Shown in pieces: positions 13,364 to 24,604 of a DNA stretch of 64,000 bases. Source of the DNA: Nematostella vectensis (lineage: Eukaryota > Cnidaria > Anthozoa > Actiniaria > Edwardsiidae); assembly GCF_932526225.1 (NCBI RefSeq), contig NC_064045.1, positions 2,767,998 to 2,831,997 of the forward strand, in the 5' to 3' direction. The notes beneath the pieces are model-generated. The model saw nothing but the letters and a program-made list of their open reading frames with translations. It ran no database searches and was not told where the DNA came from. The position numbers were made by a program, and so were the translations under genes. Numbering within the stretch: the first letter of the stretch is position 1; each line of letters begins with the position of its first letter.

Positions 13364-14270
13364 TTCAAATTCATAGATCCGACATGTCAATCACGCGCGC
13401 ACGAATAGCCAATCAGGAAAGAGATGATGCAATAGCAGCCATGTGGTCCCACAAATGTCCCACAAAAAGTCGGCAATCGACGGCGAAAAAGATTGCTTTG
13501 ACATATTTATTCTGTGAATCTTGTCAAGCAATTAAGCATTTTCCGGTCAACATAGAAAGTACTAGCCCTTTTTTTTTTACCGGCCACATTTATTGTAGAG
13601 TTGGGACTCAAATTTACTAGGAAGAAACGAAAAACAAAAAGCAAACAAACCACTTACAAGATCAGTTCAAGCCCTACCATTAAACTTGTTTTTGATATTA
13701 CCTAGGTTACTCCAATTACAAATATGAATGAGACTGCCGTTTGTAATTTTTCTGTAAATCTTGACGTTTGCCGATGACAATTGAAGTTAAAAGTAAGGCG
13801 TAAACAGCGAATTTGGCTTTCTCTTCTACTTTTCCCCGCACTTTAATCCCTGCAAGTTGACAAAAATAGCTTTGAAAACACATAGACACGATGAACCTAC
13901 CGAAAAGAGCACGGCTTTATCTTATCAATTCCAAGTTTTCGTATTTTGAGCTGGATTCGTTCTGTTTCTATTTAACAACCGAACTCGTAGTTATCTATGC
14001 TTTTCTACAAGATTTTCACCAAGCTTGGACAACAAGACAAGTTTCCATATCATCTTAGGTGACCGTGTTTTTTTTCCAAGTCGCAGAAAAACCCCTAAAA
14101 ACATCTGTATTTTAGATAAATTCGAGCAAGACTCACTGGCCGCATCCGACATGTTGTACAATTTGTGGGACTTTTGTGGGACATTTGGGTTGCACTTCGC
14201 TGGCTTCTATTTGCTGCTTTCTGATATTCGTGCGCGCGTCGGATCTATGAATTCATTCAACTCTTATTCT
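13364..14270. mobile_element. Imperfect inverted-repeat (foldback-like) element
   Basis: About 110 bp at 13364-13480 matches the reverse complement of about 14150-14270. Shared blocks in the same order are ATTCATAGATCCGAC, GCGCGCACGAATA and CCCACAAATGTCCCAC-type sequence. The arms are diverged with small insertions and enclose about 670 bp without recognisable coding sequence. It could be an old non-autonomous transposon or an inverted duplication. Confidence 0.55.
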
Positions 14271-14376
14271 CCTACATTACCCTGCGCGCCCATTCACGTG
14301 ACACCACAGGAAACCCGACGATACACTTGCGATTTTAACTACTTTATAATAACGCAGTACAGTCTACGGAACAGAT

Positions 14377-14430
14377 GCTCATTTGCTTAAGCCACTGTCC
14401 GGCGTCCTCGATTCCATGCGACGCCATTTT
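14377..14430 (-). repeat. 54-bp inverted repeat, left arm
   Basis: Reverse complement of 19669-19722 with one visible mismatch. On the minus strand it holds an ATG (14427-14425) reading MASHGIEDAGQWLKQM, after which similarity with the other arm ends and a stop soon follows. The two arms enclose the LINE remnant. They may be transposon termini or an inverted copy of an unknown exon. Confidence 0.7.
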
Positions 14431-15025
14431 AAGTCATCGTTTCACAGGAATGAGATAACTTATTAGGCTTTCTACCTAGCTCAATGATAATAAACCCAAG
14501 CCTGTACTTGAGCACAAACTTTCAAACATTTCAAAATTTAACGTGAGCAACTTTTCTAGCCGAATTCTTTAATTTTTTTTTCAGGAAACGCACTAAAATA
14601 TAGATATGATGGATGAGAGCTTCTGAGGAGAAATGCGACTCAACAGTGCATTTGGGGGTTTGAGTTAGAAGGCTGTTTTACTCAAAGTTTCTAAGCTAAT
14701 CTCAAAACTTTTTAAATCATTCACATTAACATTATCATTTCTTAGAAATCTTGAAGATCGGAAGTATTTGGTTCTTTCCTTCACTAAAATTTATCGCATT
14801 ATTGTTCACAACAACACACAACAATTTTAATGGCGCATTACTCCTTTCTGGTCGTTTAAAGCTTCTATTTAAAATTATAAAATTAATTGTCATTGATGAC
14901 CTCTTAGTTGGCTCACGGGGGTTTACCTTTGAGCTAGCATACGGTCATCGGCATATGGTCAGCATATGGTCAGCGGCGCTCATGGCTGCCGGTTGTAAAA
15001 TTCGTAGCTCCGTATCGTTGCGTCT

Positions 15026-18000
15026 GTGAACCTATTCTGTTCGCCCTTGAAGTCAGTATGTCGCCTAGTATCGTTTGTAATATCCCGATACTCATCCTTG
15101 TGTACTTTTTCTCAACCACGAACATCTGCTGGGTGTTTTATGGCCTCCTTGGTTTCCCCTCGGCACCGAGACAGAACTCGACCCGCCATCTTGGATTGGC
15201 TTGGAGCCTTCAAGCAGAGTTAGCTACAACAGCTCCGAACTAAAGTCCTTCCGGAAAACATGTCCCAAACAACGTATCTCCGCCGAATTGTGGTCAACGC
15301 TCAATAATCTGGGAATAAGGAAGCCTTATCGGAGAAAACGTGCTGGGTCTAAACGCAAAAACTATCACGGTCCCCCTGTGTTGGATCTTACCACAGAGTC
15401 CCCGGCATCGCCCGACCCTGTTGCACCTGTCCCAAGATCGCCGTTCTTCCTACCCAATATCATCTACTGCAATGCTCGATCTATTGCACCTAAGATTGAC
15501 GAACTACAAGCGGTGGTGGATAATAATGGAGCTAATATTGTGGCAGTCAGCGAAACCTGATTGAGTGCTGCCATTCCGGATTCCGCCATTCACTTATCGG
15601 ACTTCATTTGTTTCAGACGGGACAGACCATCCTTTGCAGGAGGAGTATGCATCTACATCCATTCATCCTTCCCTTGCACTCGCCTTAGCGACTTTTAGAT
15701 ACCCGAGGTCGAATCCGTTTGGATTAAGCTCAGACCCAATCGGCTCCCTCGTAGCGTATCTATGGTCCTCGTGGCTGCTGTGTACCACCCTACCAGATGC
15801 GGTGCAAATGAAAACCAAGTCCTGCTGCTACATCTCCAGTCTAACGTTGAGTCATTCCTACGGCAGCATCCCGAAGGCCTAATACTAATTGCCGGCGACT
15901 TCAACCCCACTAGTACTGGCTTATTACTTGCTGAGGCAAAACGCATGACTGGTCTTGACCAAGTCATAAAGGTTTTGACCAGGGATACCGGCATATTGGA
16001 CTGGTGTTTGACGAATCGTAAAAACCTTTACTGCTCTCCCAGTCAATTGCCGAAATTGGGAACGAGTGATCATTATACGATCTCGATCGCTCCAGCTGAT
16101 ACTTGCTTACTGGTTAAGAACACGAACATATCTACTTGGAAACGGGACGTGAGACCTAGCCGCATCAGGGATTTCGGATCCTGGATAACCAAACAGTCTT
16201 GGCCAACAGTGTTTGACCAGTTCCTTGTCACAGACAAGTTCGACACCTTCTCCAAGCTACTCTCCACTGCTGTTGATGTCTACCTCCCTCTCAGAAAGGT
16301 CAAATGTTCCTCCTCAGACAAACCGAAGTCCCAAGCTGAAGTCCCTTATTGCTAGCCGCCAAGCCGCCCTTCACAACTCAGGCAAGAAGTCAGAGGCGTT
16401 CAAGCAGTACCGAAACGCAGTACAGCTGGAATGTTCTGTAGCAAAAAAACGCTACTATGACAACAAAGTAGCCGCCCTCAAAGCCACTAACATCAAACGA
16501 TGGTGGGGTGAGATAAAAAGATTCAAAGGAGAAATCAGCGCCTCCCCGTGGTACCTACAGATGCTGAACGATCAGTGCCCGACAGTGGAGACTCTGGCCG
16601 AGCAGTTCAACCAATTCATTGGCGGTCTCACAGCAGACTTCACCGCGCTGTCCCCCCTGAACCGGGAAGATTCTACCCTACCCCTCCCGAGTTTCTGATT
16701 GACGACCGTACTGCATACCGCCCGCTAAAGGAAGTCAGGGGAAACAAGTCTTCTGGTCCCGACTCCACCCCCAACAGGATTTGGATTGACTTTGCATTTG
16801 AGTTAGCACCGGTAGTGTGGGATATCTACAATGCATCTGTTATCCAGGGTTACATTCCAGATGAGCTCAAGGAGTCTATTGTGTCGCCAATTCCCAAGTG
16901 TAATCCCCCTAAGACTGTGAATTCCGATCTGCGTCCGATCTCGCTTACGTCCCAACTGTCCAAGGTACTGGAAGGTTTCGCCATTAGTTCATTATTTAAC
17001 CAGGTGCAGAACCGCCTTGATGATAAACAGTTCGCAGTGGCGGGAAAGTCTACCACGCAAGCGCTTGTTTATTTCCTGCATACTATTCTTGAGTCTTTGG
17101 ACAGGGGAAGTAGTTACACAAGAATCTTCTTCTCAGATTTCAGCAAGGGCTTTGATCTCGTGGACCACCATGCCTTGCAACAAGAACTTGAAATATTAGG
17201 TGTGCATGAATGTACCACACGCTGGGTTAGCGCATTTCTAGTTGATCGCCAACAAAGAGTGCGGATCGAAGATAAATGGTCATCCCAGATATTACCCCGT
17301 GGTGGTATTCCCCAAGGGATCAGGCTGGCGCCCCTTTTGTTCGCGGTACTCGTGAATAGACTTGCTGATGAGTGGAGCACCAGGCTTAAATACGTGGACG
17401 ACGCTACAGTTCTTGAATTCATACCCCGCAATTCCCCAAGCTACTGCCAATTGTAGCTTCTAGCATCAGTCGCTACGCAACACAACGAAACATGCGACTA
17501 AACCCAAAGAAATGTAAAGAAATGGTAATCGATTTCTTGCATTATAAGTCTACGGTTTTAAGCCCCCTCTTAATTGGCGATTTTGTTATAGAGCGAGTTT
17601 CAAGCTATAAGCTATTGGGTGTCTCCATCTCTGATGATCTGTCATGGAATTTACATTGCGAAACCATATTCAAGAAAGCAATGAAGCGTCTCTACGGCCT
17701 CCGGGTGCTGCAGAAGAGCGGTCTCGCCTCCCAGACCTGGTCACAGTATGCTGCTCCATTGTACGCTCAACCCTCGAGTACGCCTCTTCAGCATGGGCCG
17801 CGCTACCGGGTTACCTCAGCGAGCTGCTGGAGTCAGTGCAGAGGAAGGCCCTGCGCACCATCCTTCCTGGGGTGTCTTATGAAGAAGCTCTACTCCGAGC
17901 GAGTCTAGAACCATTGTGTTTTAGAAGAGAGGTGGCCTGTAAGAAATTTGTAACCAGCTGTAAAGCCCGCGGTCTCCTGTCCGGGATCCTTAAGGAGCCG

Positions 18001-18212
18001 GTGGTGACTGACCTAAAGTACAACCTCAGAGATGGTTCACAGTCGCGCTACGCCTCCTCGGGCAGAACTAATAGGTTCAACAATTTTATCACTGTAAAGT
18101 ACCAATGAATATTGTGTTGTTTGTATTAGTTGCTATTAGTTGATGTTGCTGACAAACCTGTAATTCAGTTACGACTGCAAGATGGTTTTTTAAAACGATT
18201 GATTGATTGATA
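15026..18212 (+). mobile_element. Broken CR1/L2-like non-LTR retrotransposon (LINE)
   Basis: The plus strand encodes an APE-type endonuclease followed by a reverse transcriptase. Endonuclease landmarks: NARSI near 15472, a ...SET block cut by a stop at 15558, AVYHPTRCGANENQ near 15780, IAGDFNP near 15890, DWCLTN near 16000 and GTSDHYTI near 16060. RT landmarks: SDLRPISLTSQLSKVLE near 16925, DFSKGFDLVDH near 17140, PRGGIPQG near 17300 and YVDDATV near 17392, then RLNPKKCKEMV and SYKLLGVSISDDLSW. The coding frame changes near 16320, 16690, 17460 and 17690, with internal stops, so it is dead. The 3' end carries GATT tandem repeats (about 18197-18211), as in CR1/L2 elements. The 5' end is uncertain, and I saw no convincing gag-like ORF1. 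Confidence 0.9.
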
Positions 18213-19668
18213 TATGTAACAAAGGCTGCCTGATTTGCAACCATAGCTAAAAATGGGTCTTCTAACTTTTTTTTCACTAACCTTTTTGGAGCACTGCAAC
18301 ATGCACTGCGTGGTTTAAATTAGTTTTTAGACAAGAGGACTCTCTCGATTTTAACCGTTTTAACCTGACAAATTAGGGACTATGGGTCACATGACAGTTT
18401 GATGACTCTTGTCATAGAGAACTTATTTTGCAAGTATTTTTTTTTTGGTTAATATCAATCATTGGTCATACATATATATGTTTACATTTTGATTCGATTG
18501 AATCGCTTTGCTTAAAAGCTGGTAAAACATCTTTCATAAATGAAACAGCCTACACTATCATATAAATGGCATTTTCCTTTTTCAGGCGGAGTACCAAAAG
18601 TTATGTTTCTAGCTTCAAAAAGGCTTAAGAGGTATCCTTCGCTAATTTTCTACCCACTCTCTCGGTGTCTTGCCCCCCATGATAATGCGAAGAGGAAATT
18701 TACAATAAAAATCATGCTCGACTTATTAGCATAAAATCTCTAGGACGTGAATAAAATTATATTTTGAGCGTTTTATTCGTTTTCATTTTCTAAATTGTGC
18801 CTCATCCCAAAGAGTAATGTTCACGCATAATAACAAAAAATTTTATTTAGTCCAAATAAACACAATTTTGGAGAAAAAGAGGGAAGTTTATTTTTAACGC
18901 ATGCTATGCTGGAATGCACGGTCACTTGTTAATTTCATTATTTTGCTATTTACGCACGCTTCTACGGCTAGAACAAAGATTTAGTCGAGACTGAGTGAAT
19001 GACACACTTTTGAATTTATCCTCCTATTTTTTAACGCGTTAGGATCTGGAGCCCATCTTTCATACACCGATAGTTTATTAGCTGGTGATTCATATATTGT
19101 ACATGATTTTCATAAAACGAGTCTATGACTAGGTGTACCAAAAATGTTTTTAGAAGCAATCATAATTATTGGCTGTTGTTGCATGTCTATGCTATTAAAG
19201 GACTTATTGCTCTTAATAAAGGTTGCTACGGAAATCAGACCTCCCAGACATATTCCTAAAGGAATTCTTATCAAACGTCCAATACAAACTTACCAGCGAT
19301 TCCCATGCCTTTTCGAGATATTTAGAATATAATTACATGCGTGCTTTGCGGCTTGGAGTGGGTAAAACCATGCAAGCTCGTAATCGTTTAATAATTTTAA
19401 AACCAGGTGGAAATAGGTGCTCAAAGTTCACTTAGATTAAGTAAAATAACAGTTTTAGCTATGCTGTGAGTCTCGGCTTTTAACTTTCCTTTCTTAGAAA
19501 GTTGATTTGCTAACATGAGATAAGTTGACCCTTATACTTTATTGTCATGATATTTATTTGTTTAAAAACTATAACAGGCGAGCATACTATCTAATGTTAT
19601 AAATGTAATAAAACTTCGCAAAACATCGCCTTCGTCAAAGCGTCGGCTGATGTCATGACAAATGGCAG
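18213..19668. other. Intergenic, no supported gene
   Basis: AT-rich, unassigned sequence between the LINE 3' end and the right arm of the 54-bp inverted repeat. No exon or structured repeat could be supported. Confidence 0.45.
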
Positions 19669-19839
19669 AAAATGGCGTCGCATGGAATCGAGGACGCCGG
19701 ACAGTGGCTTAGGCAAATGAGCTGTGATGAACTAAATGCCCGACAGTTTTTCATTCATTCAAATAACCCAGTTAATTGTCTTCCTAGTGGTTCAAAATAT
19801 TATATATTTGTTGAGAAAGGGCAAGAGAATCTGAATTGA
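19669..19839 (+). other. 54-bp inverted repeat, right arm, starting a 55-codon open frame
   Basis: Positions 19669-19722 match the reverse complement of 14377-14430. From the ATG at 19672 an open frame runs MASHGIEDAGQWLRQM, continues past the repeat with CDELNARQFFIHSNNPVN, and stops at 19837-19839. The protein is not recognised. It could be the first exon of a gene or of a transposon protein, or chance. The shared ATG and the Arg/Lys difference between copies are the only hints of coding. Confidence 0.35.
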
Positions 19840-20344
19840 GCTTTGTTGTCGGTATGACGGAAACTGACGGAAAATAAGTCGGTATGTAATATTAACTACT
19901 TCTACCTTTCTATTAATTTCGTGTATACCAAGTTTAGCGTCGTTTTGGTAGAAACATTACGATCGTTTTATTTTTTCCGATCTCAACTCAATTAAAGCTC
20001 ACGACATTTGCGAAACCTTATTTAAATGTCTACTCCATACAAGCTTTTTAGGATGTGAACATTAATTTCCGTAGTAACCTCCACGGTCAGTTACTTAGGC
20101 AATAGACATGTTCTTCCACTAACATTCCAGCATGCGAAGACCGCCCTCCACCAGTAATTAAGAAGCTTACATTCGTCACGCCAGCTTTGCACTTCGCCCT
20201 CCGTTTCTTTTTACCCGTAAAAAACATTCTTACGTTGTTACAGTAAAAGGTTGTGATGAGTCACATTTGTAATAAGATTGTAAAGAAAAAACTATATTCA
20301 TCACTGTACGTATGACATGACTGCACGCGCTTTTGTTTCTGGTT

Positions 20345-20883
20345 AAAAGCGGGTATTCGTACCATGGCACTTTGGGTGAAGGGAAAAGGGGAGGCATACA
20401 AGGGGTATCTAGGGGGAGGGGAGGTATAAGAAGGGGATAGTAGGTGATAGTGGGTAGAGGAGGTTCTTAGTTTTACCACTTCCCGTCTCATTTGACTAGT
20501 ACTTGGTCTTACCCCCAGATGATAAACCCTGTACTATGCGAGGCTGCTTAAATTTTAGATGTATTTCCTTGATCCTTTGTTGTTTTCTCATCAGCATGTA
20601 CCCTTTATCAGCCTTTTTCGCTTCTAGTTCTATACATTCCCTACCCACTACCCCCTTTTTATACCTCCCCCTTCTCCGTAGATGCCATGGTATGTATGTC
20701 GCTTCTTATCAGCAACATCTGTCTTCCATCCGCACCCTCACTACCCCGTTCCCTCCTGACAGCCCAACTCCAGTTAGCACTATCCCATATTACACTCCCG
20801 TTCTCACCCCTGCCACCAACCTCTACCCGTACCACAACCACTATACCCTTTTATGCCATGCTATGGTACGAATACCCGCTTTT
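20345..20883. mobile_element. About 539-bp MITE with GCGGGTATTCGTACCAT termini
   Basis: AAAAGCGGGTATTCGTACCA at 20345 is matched by its reverse complement ending at 20883, with a small insertion in the right arm. The interior is G-rich on the left and C/T-rich on the right (ATACCTCCCC-type blocks), so it is partly self-complementary. No coding content was recognised. Confidence 0.75.
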
Positions 20884-21189
20884 GAAAAAAAAAATTCAGA
20901 AATCACACATAGTTGGAAATGTTTACCCTGTTGCAGGCCTTGTCTTATTCGCCAGGGTGGCCCATTTGGTTGTCATCAAAGCGGAATTTTGTTTTAATAT
21001 ATACTGTTTTGATAAAGTTAATATGCCACGACTGTGATTGAAATTTTTTTTGTACATATAGGGTAGCCATACTCTCATGCTGAAAGATGTAAGAGACCGA
21101 ACAAGCGAAAAACGATATCCTATCGCAGACCTCAGAGCCCAAACCAAAATACTCGTTAAGGTGACACGTGTGTTCCTGTGCCTTATCTG

Positions 21190-21400
21190 TATCACTTCTT
21201 GATGTAACAACTGCCGCTAAATGTGATACTAAACGCTTGCTGTAATAAAATCCGCCACTTATGTAATACTAAAGCTTAATGTAATAACTGCCGCTTAATG
21301 TGATTACTAACGTTTGTTGTAATAAAACTTTAATGTTTGATGTAATACTAACGCTTAATTTAATAAAAAATCAACGCTTAACGTAATATAAAACAGCTAA
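21190..21400. repeat. Degenerate repeats of CGCTTAATGTAATAA type
   Basis: Six or more loosely spaced blocks such as CTGCCGCTTAATGTG, ACTAACGCTTAA and TGTAATAAAA recur at uneven intervals of about 20-35 bp. They recall the GTAATAA/CCGCCAC blocks of the foldback element near 50150. Confidence 0.6.
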
Positions 21401-21435
21401 TGCTTATCTGAAATTAATTTTCCACGCAGACAGAC

Positions 21436-21688
21436 TTAAAGTCGCATTGTCACCAGTTTACTTCCGGAGGTCCTACGGAAACCTCAACCGTTAAAAGACA
21501 AAAAAATCTATTAAAATCCGAGATATTTAACAGGCCATTCGCTCTAAATTATCAGTCACATCCTCAAAGAAACTTCCAATAGACACACTGCTTTCAATAT
21601 TTTGAAATATTTTTTGCGTTTTCCGTTAAAAATCATCGGATATTGTTACGTAATCGAAGGAGGTAAACTGGTGACAATGCGGTTTTAA
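21436..21688. mobile_element. MITE family A, copy 1 (253 bp)
   Basis: It starts TTAAAGTCGCATTGTCACCA and ends with GGTGACAATGCGGTTTTAA, near-perfect terminal inverted repeats beginning at TTAA. The interior is shared with copies at 30171-30427 and 45035-45246 and with a fragment at 62225. TTAA at both ends suggests either a TTAA target site or a TA duplication inside it. Confidence 0.85.
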
Positions 21689-22859
21689 CGCTTACTGTTA
21701 TAACAAGTTAACGCTTAATATAATAACCACAAATCAAAAAGCAAATTTCGATAGGGATCCAATAAAAACTGGTGGTATGTCATCTTAGGGTCAAGGGGGG
21801 TGCAATAAGAAGCCATTTGATGTTCCGCCCTTGGACATGGAAAATTAAATAAGAAGCGGTAATTGCGTTTTGCCAACGCCAGATGGAGTAAAATTTCAAA
21901 GAAACAGACAAATTTTCTGTGACTCAAAAATTGTATGGCCAAGAGGAAAATGGTTGAAATATATCAGACAGAGTCAATTTCAGTGTTCGTTTCACGTCTG
22001 GCTCATTGAGATACTGCACTGTACTACATTCTTTACTTCACAAAAAAACTACACTGCTCCCAGCCAACCAGAATTAATGGCATCCGGTGAACTTGTACGT
22101 GTTCGCTTATTCTCGTCCCCAGGCGTGTCTAGGCCTCCTTTCTATGACGTCATCCTTTGATCCTTTTTATAACCTTTCAGTTATAGCAATCTACCCAGAA
22201 AAAACGCATAGATAAGCTATCAAATTTAAACTGAATTTTATTGAAATTTGAGTTCTCTACAGAGCTTTGAAAATTGACGCTTGTTTTCTTGGCCGCGCGA
22301 AAGGAGATTGATTTCGTGTACTTTCCTCAAATTCGTTAAAATTGTGAGAAGGCAATACCACATAATATTGGTGTTTTACCCCAAAACCACGTATTTTGAT
22401 TGGCATCTTTATCTATGTCACAAATGACTCGACCCGGGGCCTTTGGGGCCACGATTAATATTGTAGATTTTTCACTTCGCGCTCTTCGTGCGTCTTTTCC
22501 TAATACGAGCCGAATATCATTTAATAGAATTTAATTTAATTAATTTAATTGAACCGCTTCTCCCGAAAGACTCTTTGTTTTTCTAGCTGCGCACGAAGGG
22601 ACGCATAGTAAAGCCGTTCTGTAATATAAAGGAAATTAATCAAAACAAGGTTTAAATGGTACCTTCGGTGAAAAGAGTAGTATCGCTGACGTCGTCTCGA
22701 ACGCTAGCCCTTGGTGATGCGAGCCTTGCCTCTCTGTCTTCCTAGAGTACAGTTAATTGCCGTGTCAGACCACTTTCCGTCCTTATGAGTTGTGAAAAGC
22801 AAAAGGGGTTTCATTTTCTCTCTCCAATTTTTGAAAAGTAAAATCACCTGACACGCAGG

Positions 22860-23230
22860 CTAGGTGGTCTTTAGCGGCAAAGACGGTGGCAAACGGTCGT
22901 TATTGTCAACAGCAGCGGAAGGTGCTATACTGTTCCACCTAAACCGACTTTTTACTGCTGCCCACACGCGCTTGTCCATTCTGATGTATATGATCGGAAT
23001 CAGTAACGCACTGCTAAACGACACAGAAATCCTCTAGTAGTCCATGCAGTGTGCAATCATGCTGCCATGCCTAAATGCCGGATTATACCCGAAGGAGCCC
23101 ATGTTAGTATATAGGTCAGGGAGATAATAACTTTGGTAAAGTCGATCTCGGCCTGAGCGCACGCCATGCCGTACATGGACTCTGTCTCATGTCGATGAGC
23201 ACGCTATGACTGTTCGAATCTGTTAGTAGA
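22860..23230 (-). pseudogene. Decayed class A GPCR fragment (TM6-TM7 and C-tail)
   Basis: Minus-strand translation from about 23200 gives a cytoplasmic-loop-like RAHRHETESMYGMACAQAEI. Then comes a hydrophobic helix FTKVIISLTYILTWAPSGII with a W-x-P as in TM6. After a frame change and stop comes SFSSALLIPIIYIRMDKRVW, like a TM7 ending in a variant of NPxxY, and then a basic tail ending at a TAG at 22860-22862. The order and spacing fit a rhodopsin-like receptor C-terminal half. The TM7 Lys of opsins is not seen. The frame break between TM6 and TM7 suggests a pseudogene, although an undetected intron is possible. The N-terminal half was not found upstream. Confidence 0.55.
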
Positions 23231-24604
23231 TTAACTATGGTATTCCTGAATGGAATTACCTGGTAATTGTTGTGACTAGATAACGCAACATTGAAATAGA
23301 GGATGGAATCCTACACTCTTTCTTGAATTGACGCAAAATAGCGCAGTTCACGTGCATGTTATAGAGGGCTTCAAAGTAGTGTTTGGAGTAAATCTAACAC
23401 AAAGGTACCAGCATTTTCTTGAATAATGGAGGAAGATGTTCGGAGCAGTTTCGAGGAGTGATTACTGTATCAAATTTTAAAAATCGCAAGAACTGATGCT
23501 TTGGTTTCATGGTTACATTTAATGAATTTCTGCAATCTATTTTTTAACCAGCATGCAAGTGTATCATGTTGTTTTTATCGCGCGAACAACAGCTTTGACT
23601 GATCTTATCCGCCATCTTGGATTTTGATCAAAAAAATAACAAGGCTACGGTCGCTCGAGGCGGTGTTTCGCTAAGAAAATACCCCTAAGCACATAAAAGT
23701 ATTAATGCATCGCTAAAATTAATATATGCAGCTTAGCGTGTTAAACAAATAGAAATAGTTATTTTAATTAACAGTGCAAGAAGAAAAAGATATAGATATG
23801 GTGGCGAGAAATATATGAGATCTTTTAAGGTTGCGAGAAGAGGCGCAACAGAGCGAACTCGTTTACATACCTTCTTGAAATTAACTAGAATGCATTTAGA
23901 TAGTATTGACTAGAATGTAAAATAAATACGTACATATGCTTGCAGAACTCACAGGTGCACCCTGTTTATCATTATCAACTCATTGACATAAGCTAATAAA
24001 CCTTTTGAAAAAAGCTAATAAACTTTTTGACAAAAGCTAATAAACCTATTCATGTTCTTCTGATGCCATCATTCATGGCGGGCATTCTCTAATCTACAGC
24101 GGGACACCCTACATGGGATTATGCCTCTAATTGCATGTTAATATGTGCATTATTTCGTGCACTACAATACCATTTTTCCGCATCACAATTTGGATATTCA
24201 TAGTATCGGGACTGACTATTGACTGCATTGTAGATAACCGACGCCTATAGGCTGTGGAGTTAAACGCCTCCCTACCCACCCACCCTCCTTATCTTAGGCT
24301 ACCTGTGATACCCCTCGTATACATATTAAGGTTCCCCACCCTCACCACGAAACAATAACGTATAAACGGGTGATCCGTCACAGTCCCATGTTTCATATCC
24401 AAACAAGTCTTACAAACTTTTGTTTGTAAGAATTCAAGTTTAGACTACAGAAAAGCCCTCATACCTTACATTCGCCCACACCCCCCCCCACCCCCCAGCC
24501 CTCACACAGCCAACAATAATTGTGTTGAATATCAAAAGCGTCCCTGATATACCATTAAGGTCAAGACTTCAAGGTCAAAGGCGAGTTTCCCTTGCTCATG
24601 GCGT
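23231..24604. other. Intergenic, no firm gene
   Basis: A minus-strand AAGATGGCGGATAAG start-like sequence lies at about 23610 (23 codons, MADKISQSCC... then stop). It resembles the YY1/initiator context of the real genes here, but no following exon was found. The rest is unassigned. Confidence 0.4.

Noticed and set aside
20503-21037. Pro/Thr-rich open frames of 116 and 164 codons
   Set aside because: They fall inside the C/T-rich half of the MITE at 20345-20883 and continue by chance.
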